Of a stretch of DNA of 64,000 bases, positions 35,179-47,103 are shown piece by piece; position 1 is the first letter of the stretch; each line of letters begins with the position of its first letter. The DNA is from Ricinus communis (Eukaryota; Streptophyta; Magnoliopsida; Malpighiales; Euphorbiaceae), in the NCBI RefSeq assembly GCF_019578655.1, contig NW_025963464.1:1-64000 (forward strand). Reading direction: 5' to 3'. Below the pieces are notes generated by a model, which had not been told where the DNA came from, made no database searches, and worked only from the letters and a program-made list of their open reading frames with translations. Both the position numbers and the translations under genes were made by a program.

Positions 35179-36620
35179 ATGACCAGGAGGTCCAATCTTG
35201 ATCTAGTAGACCCTCTACCAGAACTAGAGCGATCCCTCAAGCAATTGAGAAAGCGATTGAACATAAACGAAGAAGAGATTCAGGTTAGAAAATCTATTCA
35301 CGAGAGTGAGTCCGGAAACATTACTATAGAGATGACAGATGCCAATGACAACAATGACAATAACCGGACGATGTATGATTTTGCTAAACCATTGTTGGAG
35401 GGGATATGAACATGCATTATGAAACCGACTGTTGCCGCCAATAATTTTGAAATAAAGCCTAATGTTATTTAGATGGTGCAGCAAACAATTTAGTTTGGAG
35501 GCTTGCAAGGTGAGGATCTTAATGCACATATAACAAGTTTCTTGGAGATTTATGATACCTTCAAGATTAATAAGACAACAGACGATGCAATTCGTCTCCA
35601 CTTCTTCCCATTTTCCTTGAGGGATAGAGCAAAGCGATGTCTACAGTCACTACCTCCTAACACTTTCACTATCTGGGATTCTTTGGCAGAGAAATTTTTA
35701 TTAAGTACTTTCCTCCCTTTAAAATTGCTAAACTTAGAGATGTCATATCTTTTTTTGTGCAGTTTGACAATGAGTCGATGTACGATACTTGGGAGAGGTA
35801 CAAGGACCTACTGTAATGCTGCCCAAACTATGGACTACCAATCTGGTTACAGGTATAAACTTTTTATAATGGTTTGAATTTGGCTACTAAGCAGATGGTA
35901 GATGCAGCTGCAGGTGGTTCTTTGAGCAGCAAGACACCAGAGCAAGCCCAAAGCTTGATTGAGGAGATGGCAAAAAATAATTACCAATGGCACACTACTA
36001 GGAGCAGGATGGGACGTCAAGGGAGTGGACACCAGTTGGATGCCACTGCAGCCTTGGCAGCTTAAGTGGTGTCCCAGAAACTTGATCAACTCTAGATGCC
36101 TGTCCAAGCAGCTCAAGCAAGCTATGAGTTTTGTGGTGGCCAGCATTACAGTAGTAACTGTATATCGGGAGATATGTTTGCTTTCTCTTCTTTATATAAC
36201 CATGAATAGGTGGACTATATGGGAAGTCAGCCTAGGCAGCAGAACAACCCGCATAGAAATGCCTATAATCTGGGATGGAGAAATCATCCGAACTTCGGAT
36301 AGAGGAATAACAACAACCAAGGGCCACCAGGGTTTTAGCAACTACATCAACAGTCATAACAATTTGTTCTCCAACCTCAATCTCCTCAGGCTCAAGAGAA
36401 AAAGCCTAATTTAGAGGAGCTGATGATGAAGTTTGTGTCCGCTTCAGAGACTAGATTCCAGTAGACAGACGCAGCTCTTAGAAATCAACAAGCCTCCAAT
36501 CAAAACTTAGAGAAGCAAATAGGCCAGATTTCTAAAATGATGACTGAGAGGCAGCCAGGGACTTTGCCTAGTAATACAGAGTCTAACCCAAGAGAGCACG
36601 TGAAGGCTATCACTTTATTG
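35179..36620 (+). pseudogene. gag of Athila A, decayed
   Basis: Starts MTRRSNLDLVDPLPELERSL, the same N-terminus as B's gag. The capsid domain follows (AANNFEIKPN, NAHITSFLEIYDTFKIN, FPFSLRDRAKRCLQSLPPN, NLATKQMVDAAAGGSL) and then a CCHC zinc knuckle. The knuckle, near 36123-36160, reads YEFCGGQHYSSNC, so its first Cys has become Tyr (TGT to TAT). The LEELMMKF motif lies near 36409. At least two internal stops in the capsid N-terminal part (after LLEGI and after NVI) and several frameshifts rule out a working structural protein. Confidence 0.85.
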
Positions 36621-37218
36621 GTAGATATGATTATAATCAAGTTTCTTAATTTTAGCTTAATTTCTTTTCTTTTGTTAATTTGTTGAGATATTTTGTTTGG
36701 TTGATCCTCTTTGACTTGTTGAAGCAGGAGAAATTCGATCAGCAGTTCATTAAGTTTCTTGACTTGTTTAAACAACTATGAATTAACTTACCTTTTATTG
36801 AAGCTATTTCGCAGATGCCCAAATATGTGAAGTTCTTAAAGGAAATCCTTAGCCGCAATAGGAAGTTAGAGGACTTGGCGATCGTGACTTTAAATAAGGA
36901 ATGTTCAGCTATACTTCAGAATAAATTGCTAGAGAAGAAGCGTGATCCAGGGAGTTTTACTATCCCTTGTGTGATTGGTGATTTGACAATTAGTAATGCT
37001 TTAGCTGACTTAGGAGCTAGGATTAATTTAATGTCATACAATTTGTTTACCAAGTTGGGGTTGGGTGAGATGAAACCTACTAGGATAAGCATACATATAG
37101 TTGATAGGACTGTTAAGTATCCTAGGGGTACTGTGGAGGATGTACTTGTTAAGGTTGGCAAATTTATATTTCCTATTGACTTTATAATCATGGACATGGA
37201 TGGTGAGAGTAACATACC
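36621..37218 (+). pseudogene. Protease region of Athila A, 5' part
   Basis: After a divergent stretch (36621-36780) the frame at 36815-37218 reads MPKYVKFLKEILSRNRKLED, DPGSFTIPCVIG and ALADLGARINLM. Athila proteases have DLGAS here; the Asp is kept but the Ser is Arg (about 37003-37023). The reading is cut at ESNIP by insertion of element B and resumes at 50928. Confidence 0.85.
37214..37218 (+). repeat. Target-site duplication of B, left copy (ATACC)
   Basis: ATACC precedes the LTR start at 37219 and follows the LTR end at 50922. Removing B and one copy restores an uninterrupted protease reading frame across the join. Confidence 0.95.
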
Positions 37219-38664
37219 TGATAAGCATCATACTACACATGTTTTCATGCCCGATTGTTCACATTTTTATGCATGATTATCCCGTTTTATGCTAGAATCA
37301 CCTGTCTTTTGTTTCCTTTTTTGTTTTAGGTCATTTTCGAAGGACACCATCAGTAATCGAGGGAAATACATGTGATTATGGAGCAAAATCCATCAACTTG
37401 GGCGAGAACAAGCACCCCGAGGGTTGAGCACGGCCTGGACTCCGGCCGTGCTGAATTATCAAGAGGCTATCCCCAATTGTGCCATTTCAGCACGACTTTC
37501 GTAGCCACCACGGCCTCCAGCAAGGCCTGTGTTGGATCAGCACCGGCTTGGGCACGGCTTGTGGTGGCTCAGCACAACAGACTCCACAGATTCAGCACAC
37601 CTGGACTCCGGCCGTTCTGAATCAACTATATAGGCGATTTTGAATTCTAATTAAGGGGGGATGATTTTTGGACTCAATTCCAAGACACACACTTAATCAA
37701 ATATTTCCTATACCTCAATTGTAGACTTGGAGAGATCAATTTTTCATCAATTGAAGGGGGGATTCCACACTATTCCAACATTGAATTGAAGATCAAGACA
37801 AACTTTGGGAGCATTCAAGAGGCAACTAGGGTTTGAGATTTTGAATTTGCAAATTTAGGGTTTCTCATTCAGCTTGAAAGAGAAGGGTGTACATGCCTTT
37901 AATTTGTTTTTCCTTATTTTGTTCTTTAATTGCTTTGACTATGAACATGAGCAGCTAGATCTTTTGAATCCATTAGGGTTCACCTTTGTTGATGGATTAT
38001 GCTTAATTGTTAGTTTTTTATAATTGTCATTCTTGCAATCTTCTTGCTATTCAGTAATGAAAGTTTGATGCAGTTAATTTGAGACGTTGGATTAATTGTT
38101 TATTAGGTTGTTTCTTGACATTGAGAAATGCTTGTTACAACTGGATTTTGAATAGTAAGGACTGGTAATTAACACTTAGAGATGAGGTTGATTTACTCGC
38201 CGGATTAAGAACTAACAACTCTTAATAGCCTTAAATCATACTTAATGCTAATTTGTAGTAATCTGATAGGAAGAGATTCCATTAGGTTAGTGCAGGTTTA
38301 GGAATCCGGTAAGCTCGAGAGAGGAACCGGGATTCAATTCAGGATTTAGGCACGGGTAAGCAAGATCGACAATCCATAAAATTCATCTTTAGAATTCCAT
38401 CACTTAGGCTCCCTTTTGGATTTGTTTTTCTCTTTATAATCGTCTTTTAATCGTCCATTGTTGTCCTTCATTTACTTAATTGCACTCATAACCATTAGCT
38501 GGTATGTTAGAACTTTAACACCCTATTTCAGACTAGATAACATAGCAAGCAGTAGTAACTCTAGGTTCACCCGATCTCCAGGGATATGACCTTGATACTC
38601 ACTAGTGCTAGGCTGCATCGGTAGGTTCACTGCCTTAGGTGTAGGTTACATAAAGAGCACATCA
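37219..38664 (+). mobile_element. 5' LTR of Athila B (1,446 bp)
   Basis: Starts TGATAAGCATCATAC and ends GAGCACATCA. U3 carries a GC-rich cluster of CACGGCC/GGCCGTG motifs (37427-37620) just upstream of a TATA box. The sequence after TATA matches the transcribed part of the sister LTR at 49890-50922. Confidence 0.93.
37625..37633 (+). promoter_or_regulatory. TATA box in B's 5' LTR
   Basis: CTATATAGG follows the GC-rich motif cluster; the same element is at 49885-49893 in the 3' LTR. It marks the probable U3/R border. Confidence 0.65.
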
Positions 38665-38670
38665 AGTTTT

Positions 38671-38688
38671 TGGCGCCGTTGCCGGGGA
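38671..38688 (+). other. Primer-binding site, Asp tRNA
   Basis: TGGCGCCGTTGCCGGGGA: its first 17 bases are the complement of the 3' end of plant Asp tRNA including CCA. It lies six bases after the LTR. Confidence 0.95.
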
Positions 38689-38834
38689 CTGTAACGGTGA
38701 ACTAGAGTGAATTGTTTTTGTGTTAATTTAGTCATTATTTGTTTTATTCATTTATTCTTTATTTTTATTATTATTTATTATTATATTATTTTTGTTGATC
38801 GGTGGTTGTGTGGACTTTCGGTTTCAGGTAGTTT

Positions 38835-40117
38835 ATGACCAGGAGCTCAAACTCGAATCTTATAGAGTCTCTATCTGATCCAGAACGATCCCTCAGACTC
38901 TTAAGGAAGAGGTTGCAATTAGAAGAGGAGGAGATTGAGGTTGAGGTACCTGTGGATAGACTAGACAGGATGGAAAACCATGACCCCCACGCCGATGAGG
39001 ATCAGAGGATGATGTACGAGTTTGCTCGACCATCTTTAGATGGGACGAAAACTAGTATAGTCAGACCTGCTGTAGCGGCCAACAATTTTGAGATAAAGGC
39101 CAATGTTATCCAGATAATCCAACAAAGCGTGCAGTTTGGAGGATTGCCCAGCGAGGATCCCAATGCACATATCTCCAACTTTTTGGAGATTTGTGACACA
39201 TTCAAAATAAATGGAACAACCGATGATGCCATTCGGCTGAGATTGTTTCCATTTTCCTTGAGGGACAGAGCAAAGAGATGGCTGCAAATTTTTATATAAG
39301 TATTTTCCTCCCGCTAAAACTGCTAAACTTAGAAATGACATATCTTCTTTTGTGCAGTTTGATGATGAAAGCATATACGATGCATGGGAGAGATTTAAAG
39401 ATCTTTTAAGATGCTGCCCACATCACGGATTGCCAGTGTGGATGCAGGTTCAGACCTTCTACAGCGGGTTGAACCTTGCAACGAGGCAGATGGTGGATGC
39501 TGCAGCAGGTGGGGTGCTAAATAATAAGACGCCCGAGCAGGCTCAGAACTTGATAGAGGAAATGGCCATGAACAACTATCAGTGGCAATCCTCTAGGAGC
39601 CGACCAGGAAGACAGGGAGTGGTCAACCAAGTGGACTCTACAGCAACCTTGGCAGCTCAAGTGGAGCTTCTAGCCAAGAAGATCGACCAACTCCAGATGC
39701 CGGTTCATGCAAATGAACGTTGGTCGCGAAGTTTTGTGGTGGCCCGCATTACGGTCATGGGAGGTATGTTTGCTTCATCCTCTACTACTTTTCCATCTAA
39801 TTCTGCTATGTCTTTTGATGTTGAACAGGTTAATTATATGGGGAATGCCCCAAGGCAGCAGAACGATCCTTACAGCAATACATACAACCCTGGGTGGCGC
39901 AATCATCCCAACTTCAGTTGGAGGAACAATAACGCCAGGGTCCACTGGTTTTCAGAGACTTCATCAGCTCTACCGGAAAAGAAGTCAAATTTAGAGGAGC
40001 TTATGATGAAGTTTGTGACGTCCTACGGAGATGAGGTTCCAAAGAACCGATAGTGCACTTAGGAACTAGCAGGCCTCGATTCAGAACTTAGAGACCCAAA
40101 TTGGCTAAATCTCTAAG
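38835..40117 (+). pseudogene. gag of Athila B, frameshifted
   Basis: The start MTRSSNSNLIESLSDPERSL follows an AT-rich leader that ends TTTCAGGTAGTTTATG. The capsid domain is well preserved (VQFGGLPSEDPNAHISNF, FPFSLRDRAKRWL, then FYSGLNLATRQMVDAAAGGV and NPGWRNHPNFSW). A deletion of roughly 55-60 bp after RDRAKRWLQ (near 39288) removes a segment that A retains, shifts the frame and gives a stop. A second one-base shift near 39725 puts the zinc-knuckle codons (CGGPHYGHG) out of frame. A third shift lies near 40035, where LEELMMKFVTS loses register. Gag forms the virus-like particle in this family, and this copy could not make it unaided. Confidence 0.88.
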
Positions 40118-41373
40118 ATGTTGTCTGAGAGGCAGCAAGGAGCGCTCCCGAGCACCACTGAGTCTAACCCGAGGGAGCACGTGAACGCCATCACTTTGCA
40201 TTCAGGTAAGTTAGTTTCAGCTCCTTCTAAGCCCTGTTTTTATGACGCCACTATTGATGTGCAGGTTAAGGCAAGCAGTAAGGTTAGAGAACCTGAGGGA
40301 CAAAAGGTGAAATCAATTCCAGTTAGGGAATATCAACCTAAGATTCCTTATCCTGCTAGAGATAAACAAGCGAGCGAAAGAGCGCTCAAGAAGTTTTTAG
40401 ATATTTTTAGACAACTGCATATTAACTTGCCTTTTATTGATGCATTGGAGCAGATGCCGAAGTATGCTAAGTTCTTAAAGGACATACTTAGCAGAAAAAG
40501 AAAGTTGGAGGAGGTCACCTATGTTCAGCTTAATGAGGAGTGCTCAGCGGTGTTTCAGAGCAAGTTGCTAGAGAAACGTCACGATCCAGGGAGTTTCACT
40601 ATTCCCTGCACTTTAGGTAATTTATATGTTGATGATGCATTAGCTGATTTGGGGGCTAGCATAAATGTCATGCCCACTAGTTTGTTCAATAAGCTAGGTT
40701 TGGGGGAGGCAAAATCCACTAGGATGTGCATTCAATTAGTCAATTACATTAAGCTTCCTAGGGAATTGTGGAAAATGTGCTAGTTAAGGTAGATAAGTTC
40801 ATATTTCCTGTGGACTTTGTGGTTTTGGATATGGACAATGAGCATGGTGTACCATTAATTTTGGGGAGACCTTTCCTTGCCACAGCTAGAGCTAAAATAG
40901 ACATATTTGAGGGGAAGTTAGAACTTAATGTAGGGGACGATTGTGTCACTTTTAGTTTACCCTCATTTGATAGTTCTTCCACCGACCATGTTCATGCCAT
41001 TTGTTGTATTGATGGAATTGATCTTGCATGTAATACACAGCCACAAGATGTACAAATGGATGATGCTATACATGTTTCTTCCCCTACTAGTATGTGTTAT
41101 TCATCTGAAAAAAATAACTTGTATCAATATGAGACTTTGTGCTGTGATAGACCCGAGAAGGGTAGTTGCAAGTTTGTTTTTGATAGATCACTTAGCCGGA
41201 ATTCGGAGTGGATGAATGGACATCCCAAATCGGTCCAGAGAGCACCTCCTTGGACATCTACTGCACACATCGGACCTTTTCATTGCACTTATATGCCTCG
41301 AGCCCCAACTTACATTGAGCCTACCTTCTTAATTTGCCCGCGATGCAGGAATGCTGATCCAGAGTCCAGCTAG
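40118..41373 (+). pseudogene. Protease region of Athila B, one frameshift
   Basis: The first frame (40118-40783) reads HVNAITLHSGK, LEQMPKYAKFLKDILSRKRK and DPGSFTIPCTLGN, then ALADLGASINVM with the intact catalytic motif DLGAS near 40640-40660. The frame slips near 40760 and continues in 40768-41373 with VKVDKFIFPVDFVVLDMD, VPLILGRPFLATARAKIDIF and the acidic region after the protease. The end is non-homologous to RT; the tail CRNADPESS stops at 41373. Neither the RT fingers nor any integrase follows. Confidence 0.88.
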
Positions 41374-43237
41374 ACGACTCGAACAAAAAGAAGCGCCATC
41401 AGAAGGCATTCCCGAATCTATTTTTGCTTTCTGAATTTTTGGACATTTTTTATTTTATTTTATGTAGTCATTTGCAGTTAGATATTTCAGTCTGTTTTTA
41501 GTAAGTTTGATTTTGAGGAGATGCTATCTTATTGAACCTTTTACTAGATGTTGCTTGGAATGTGTTTATTCTTGAATTTTGCAGGAGTTAGCCTACTTGA
41601 TGCTCGTACGTAATTTTGAGGACTAACATATTTTGAAGTGTTAAAGTACACATCAAGGGCGATTCAGTAGACTTTCTAGTTTTTATCTCTTTTGCCGTCT
41701 TGTTTTTCTCTTAGTTTTCTAATTTCTTTTATGGACTCCCATAATTAGCTTCATTTTACGTATTTTATTCCTTTTATTTTGGAGTGCCTACCTTGTTCAC
41801 ACTGAGGGCAGTGTCTTTCACAAGTGTGGGGTAGGTACCGTAGATTTGTGCAGGTACCGATTTTATCTTTGCTGTTTTTATCTTGTTTTAATATCCCTTA
41901 TTGATTGAGTCCATTTATTATTACTGTCCTTATCTTGAGTTTTGTTTTAATCGAGTAGTTAATGATTTTCTCGTTTGAATGGATTCCCTTATAGCTTTTA
42001 TCGAACCTTGTTGGAAGAAGGCAATGAACGAATCTCTTAATTACAATCCAGTGTAAAACTGGTATTTTTCCTTAAATTCTTCCATTTTACTTTATCTTAG
42101 ATATAGAACACTGTTAATATTGTTGCTTATTATTGTGATTGACTGTTTAAACTTTGGTTTGAGAATTCATGCAATTTTAACCCACTCAAATGGTGAGATT
42201 TTGAGCCAATTGGTGCATCACTATTATGCTCCCTTTTCTTTCATTAGTGAGCATTGTACAGAATCTCTGTTTCTAGAACTTGCTTTAATCTTTTGAGATT
42301 ACATGAATTGTCAATAATCGTGAGATGATTTGGGCACTTAGGATTTACACAATTTGGCCAAAAAGCCTAACCCTACTTTTCCCTTAGTGAACCAATTTTG
42401 AGCCTTATCCATTCCTTTCATGACAATAATAACAGTGACACTCATCTTATCACTTCTATTCATTTGACCATTCTTTCTACCATTGTTGCCAGAAATTATA
42501 TAAGTTATGCTGCATTTTACTTTGGATCAATCTGCATTCATATATTTCACTAAGTTGCTAGATTTTTCATAGATGCTCCCTTCAATTATTGTATGTGTCA
42601 ATAACCAACAACTCCTACATAAGCTGTTGTAATATATATACATAGTATATATATTTATATATATAAAGAAAAAAGAAAGTATTAATTGAGTTCATTTCAA
42701 GCATCATCTTATTTTTAGAGCAACTTAGTGTTCATTTTGGTATAGCACTTGATCCTTCATTACTTTCTTGCATTACTTGCTTAACTTCCAGCAACTTGTA
42801 GCCTACTTTCCATATTTATACGTACCTTACCTTAACTCCATTACAACCTGGCTCAAGACCCTTTGATCATGATTATTGATTATTTCGTAGTAGTGGAGAT
42901 TGAATCCATAAGCAAGCCTATGGTAAGCACTTTTTCTGTATTTTTGCGTTGAGAGCTTGGCGATCTTCTTTCACCTATATACACTTGTGTGTTTTGAGTG
43001 ATATCTTGTGAGGCATGATTCTCAATTTCTTAATTTAGATGGTTTATCATTTTAACTTTAGCAACTTTATTAAGTTTGCTCTTTCTCTTAAGGATTTAGT
43101 GATTTGGGGATTTTGGGAAAAATCATTACGGAGTTTTGAAATTTATTTCGAGCTAACCTCCTGCAATGCAGTTGATTGAGTTATTTGATATCTTTTGAGG
43201 AGTGAGTTGTAAATTGCTTGAGGACAAGCAAAAGTTT
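41374..43237 (+). mobile_element. 3' non-coding part of Athila B
   Basis: About 1.86 kb with no supported coding sequence. It holds the hairpin-plus-purine motif CACTGAGGGCAGTG ... AAGTGTGGGGTAGG (41799-41835), shared with C and D, and an AT microsatellite near 42630-42665. Much of the rest aligns with the opposite strand of 45380-46500 in C and 60370-61400 in D, so it is a conserved 3' region of this Athila lineage. Confidence 0.75.
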
Positions 43238-43252
43238 AAGTATGGGGTAATT
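43238..43252 (+). other. Polypurine tract of Athila B
   Basis: AAGTATGGGGTAATT immediately precedes the 3' LTR start at 43253. It resembles the internal AAGTGTGGGGTAGG motif at 41822. Confidence 0.75.
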
Positions 43253-43504
43253 TGATAAGCATCATACTACACATGTTTTCATGCCCGATTGTTCACATTT
43301 TTATGCATGATTATCCCGTTTTATGCTAGAGTCACCTGTCTTTTGTTTCCTTTTTCGTTTCAGGTCATTTTCAAAGGACACCATCAGTAATCGAGGGAAA
43401 AACGTGTGATTACGGAGCAAAATCCATCAAATTGGGCGAGAACAAGCACCCCGAGGGTTGAGCACGGCCTGGACTCCGGCCGTGCTGAATTATCGAGAGG
43501 CTAT
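43253..43504 (+). mobile_element. 3' LTR of Athila B, part 1
   Basis: The first 252 bases of the LTR, nearly identical to 37219-37470, interrupted after GAGAGGCTAT by element C. The LTR continues at 49739. Confidence 0.93.
43500..43504 (+). repeat. Target-site duplication of C, left copy (GCTAT)
   Basis: GCTAT at 43500-43504 is repeated at 49734-49738. B's uninterrupted 5' LTR has a single GCTAT at this position (AGAGGCTATCCCC), which proves the insertion point. Confidence 0.97.
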
Positions 43505-45014
43505 TGATGGGGCTCTTTATGCAACCTACACCTAAGGCAGTGAACCTACCGATGCAGTCTAGCACTAATGGCGAGTATCAAGGTCGTATTCCTCAGGAAA
43601 GTGAAAGCCTAGAGTTACTCCTTTGTTCTTTGTTATATTAACCTAAAATGGATAATGAATAAATTCTAAACTAACTATTAACTACAAGCTAAGTTCTGAG
43701 GGAGATGCAGGAGTAATTGATAAATGAAATAATCAAGACAAGAAGACAAACCCAAAGGAAATCTAAACTAGTTGGCAACCGAACAAAAGATAAAGGATCG
43801 GTGAGTCTAATTATGCTACCCGTGGACGAATTCTTAACTGAATTCGGTTTCTCTCTCGAGATAACCGAATTCCTAAACCTAATTACCTTAAAGTTGGAAT
43901 CTCTTCCTAACGATTGATTCTTAAATTAGCATTAAGCTTTAATCCGCCTCTATTAAGCTTTGTTAATTCTTAATCCGACTAGTTAATTATCCTTATCTCT
44001 AAGCGATTATTAACCAGTTCTTGTTATTCAAAATTCCAATTGCCAAACGGATTTCTCAATCTTATAAAGCAATCTAAACATCACAATTCACAACGTCTCA
44101 CGAATAATGCATAATCTTATTAATACTGAAAACAAGAAGAATACAAAACCAACTCAAACAATCCAACAATATAATATCAAGCCAACATAGTAAAGAAATC
44201 CCAATGGATTAAATCAGTCTAGCTAAACATGTTCATGTTTAAAACAATCTAGGAAATCAATTACAATGAAAGAATAATGAAAATAAAACATGTACACCCT
44301 TTTCTCTCGAATTGGATGAACAGCTCCAAATCCTGGATCTACACTTTGATTAATCTCCCAAACTGCCTCTTGAATTGCTTCCACTACGGTTTTGCACTCC
44401 GGAACCTTGCGATTCGGGATTCTTACTCCCTGCGAACTCTCTCTCGCACTCAATCATGCGAAACCGAACCAGCCGCTGGGCTCTATGTCACTCTTTTCCT
44501 CTCCCCTCTCTAAGAAAAATGAATTTTTCTTATATATTTAACTCAAAGACGGCCGTGGTCAAGGTCAGGCCGTCAAGACGGCCGGAGTCCATGCCGTCGT
44601 AAACCGTGGATCTCACCAACTAGGGTTTCACCATGACCGTGTTGCTCCCCGTGCTGGCCACCACAGGCCGTGCTGGAGGCCGTGGTGGCTACGGAAACCG
44701 TGCCCAAACTATTATTTTGAAGATCAAGTTTTGATGGTTGGTCACGGCCAGAGTCTAGGCCGTGATGGTCAGCACGGCCTTGACTCAGGCCGTGCTCAAT
44801 GTGTGCAACGCAGGCTCTTGTCCGATCTTGATGAATTCTCGTCCGTTTCCGCACGTATTGATCTATAATTGCTTAAACACCGATGATGGTCCTATAAATG
44901 TTCCTGAAATGCAAAAGAACATAAAACACGGGTGATTTGGGAATAAAAGCACAATAATTGCTAAGAACATACGCAATAATATGCAAGCAAATATGTGTAA
45001 AACTATGCTCATCA
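43505..45014 (-). mobile_element. 3' LTR of C (1,510 bp)
   Basis: Almost the same as 48271-49733. The main differences are in the GC-rich CACGGCC cluster (44551-44795), where this copy is longer by roughly 45 bases, including an extra block near 44657. A minus-strand TATA box lies at about 44529-44540 (TTAAATATATAAG when read on that strand). Confidence 0.94.
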
Positions 45015-45031
45015 AATTACCCCACACTTAA
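45015..45031 (-). other. Polypurine tract of C
   Basis: On the minus strand this reads TTAAGTGTGGGGTAATT, directly before the LTR start TGATGAGCAT. Confidence 0.75.
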
Positions 45032-47103
45032 GCCAGTGCTTGTCCTCAAGCAATTAACAACTCACCTCATAAAACTACAGTTAGCAATTCCTTTCAGTTT
45101 ATGCCCCTAGTCCACAACAGAGAGTATTCAACACATCTCAAAGGATACTCAATCATAAATCAAATTACAAATCATTAACAAAGAATGGAAATAATATTAA
45201 TGCATGAGTAACTTAAATGACAACTCAACACAAACATCATGAACCAATGCCTCACAGGGATCACTCAAGTCGCTCAAAGTGTATATTAGGTGAATAACAA
45301 ATCCCTCAAAGCAAATGCACAAGACCCGCTCACCATAAGCTTGCTCATAAATCATATCTTCACTACTGTGAATAAGTAAATACCAAAATCAAAGGGTCTT
45401 TACCAAGGTTGAAATGGGGCTAAGGTAAAGGTACGAAGATTTGGATAGAAGTGTGAAAGTGCTGGAATTCGTGCGATAAACAATAATATATGCTCAAAGG
45501 ATTAAATGCCTAAGATCACAAAAAGAATCATTCACTAAAATCCCTACTTCATAGAATAACGCTCGCAAATGCTCTAAATCCAATAAAAAGATAAATAATT
45601 AAAGAGATTTGTTTATTATATATTCTTCTTTTTTTCTTCTCCTTCTTTTTTTTTTTTTTTTTTTATAATAATGAACTTGCAGCTTATTAACGACCGCTGC
45701 ATACAACTCGAATAAACATAAAGAATAACAAATACAAATTGGATCAAAGGGAGCATTTAAAATATCAAAAAGATTTAGTGAATTTACCAACATAGCAACT
45801 AGCATTTTAATCCCACATAAAGTTGAATAAATCACAGAAAGAAATTCCAGCATAAGGGTAAAGGAAAGATAAATGTAAAGAATGGTATAATTGAAGTGTA
45901 TAGGTGTAGATTATGAAGAAAAGGTTAAGGCTAAAAAACTGGCTAACTAATGGAAACATAAGGTGATAGGCTTTTGGTCAAATGTGGTGATTCCTAAATC
46001 GCCCAAATCATCTCATGGTATTCACAATATTCACGTAACTTCAACACGTATTACAAAGCAAGTTCTAGAAGCAAAGTTAAGTACAATGCGCACTCAAACA
46101 AGAAATATAAAGAGCATAAGTATAATGAATGCTCAACTGGCTCAAAATCTCACTTTCAGGTGTGGTATTAGGTGCAGTTGGTTCGCAACATCATTAATTG
46201 AATCATTACTTAAGAAACACATGCATATGATATTATCAACGTTCTAAGTTAAAATTCGACAATTCGAAAAACAATTAAATAACACAGGTTTAACCCGGCA
46301 GGGTTGATGTGTAAAACACCATAAATTGTTTTCCAAGGACAATGAACAACAAAGAAAAGTAACTACAATTCTATAAATCAAGTCATCAATCAGCTCAAAA
46401 ATAGCATACTCAAGTGCATAAAAACACAGTGTCCTGACATCCCCTAAAAATACACAACACCTAGCCATAGCAATTTCAGATATATTAAAAATCCATATGA
46501 GAGATTAAGGTTTACCCATAAGCACCCCACACTTGAAGAACACACTGTCCTCAGTGTAAAATGTTATGGATACCCCGCATGGAATGCTCAACTAAGAGAA
46601 CAAAGGCAATATAATCCAAGTGCACGACATGTATGAAAAATAAAGTAAATAAATGCAGAAAAATAAAAAGATATAGGGGACTGCCCTGATCATCCATCGA
46701 GGCTGATGTTGTGGAAATTCAGTGCCTCCTCGGTAGAATCTGAAAGTAATAAAATAAAGAAATAAAATCGAAACTGAAAATATGAAAACTAAAACTAATA
46801 AAATGTTTCAAACAAAAGGTTAAAATATTAAAGATTAAAGATAAAGTTTGGGGTGCCTCCCAAAAGTGCTTCTTTTTGATGTGATGAGTCTTCTTAGCTG
46901 GACTCATGGTTAAAAGCAAACGGTGGGGATTGGCGACCATCCATCCTTCTTCCAAGCAAATGGCTTCAAATATCCGCTTAGAGGGATAATCGTCAACTTC
47001 CTCTTCCCGACAGTCAAGCAAGCTGCCAGTATGATGGGCAAAACTCACTCCTCATATATTTGCACGTAGTCATGATGCTCTAGGGGCTCTTCCAATTTGA
47101 AAG
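45032..47103 (-). mobile_element. 3' non-coding part of C
   Basis: No supported gene. It contains a poly-T run on the plus strand (about 45644-45663), the hairpin/purine motif (46523-46557, minus strand) shared with B and D, and a stretch near 46855 (GGTGCCTCCCAAAAGTGCTTC) placed between the open frame and that motif. Short open frames here are not shared by the homologous region of D. Confidence 0.7.

Noticed and set aside
37372..37620. 82-codon plus frame, and the related minus frames at 44573-44854 and 49358-49573
   Set aside because: They read through the GC-rich CACGGCC clusters of LTRs; the peptide changes with each indel between paired LTRs.
41374..43237. Hidden envelope-like gene in the 3' part of element B
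   Set aside because: No frame of useful length, no membrane or signal segment, and the region aligns with equally non-coding parts of C and D.
45599..45853. Minus-strand 84-codon frame with a lysine-rich end
   Set aside because: The lysines come from the poly-T/poly-A run at 45644-45663, and the homologous region of D does not keep the frame.
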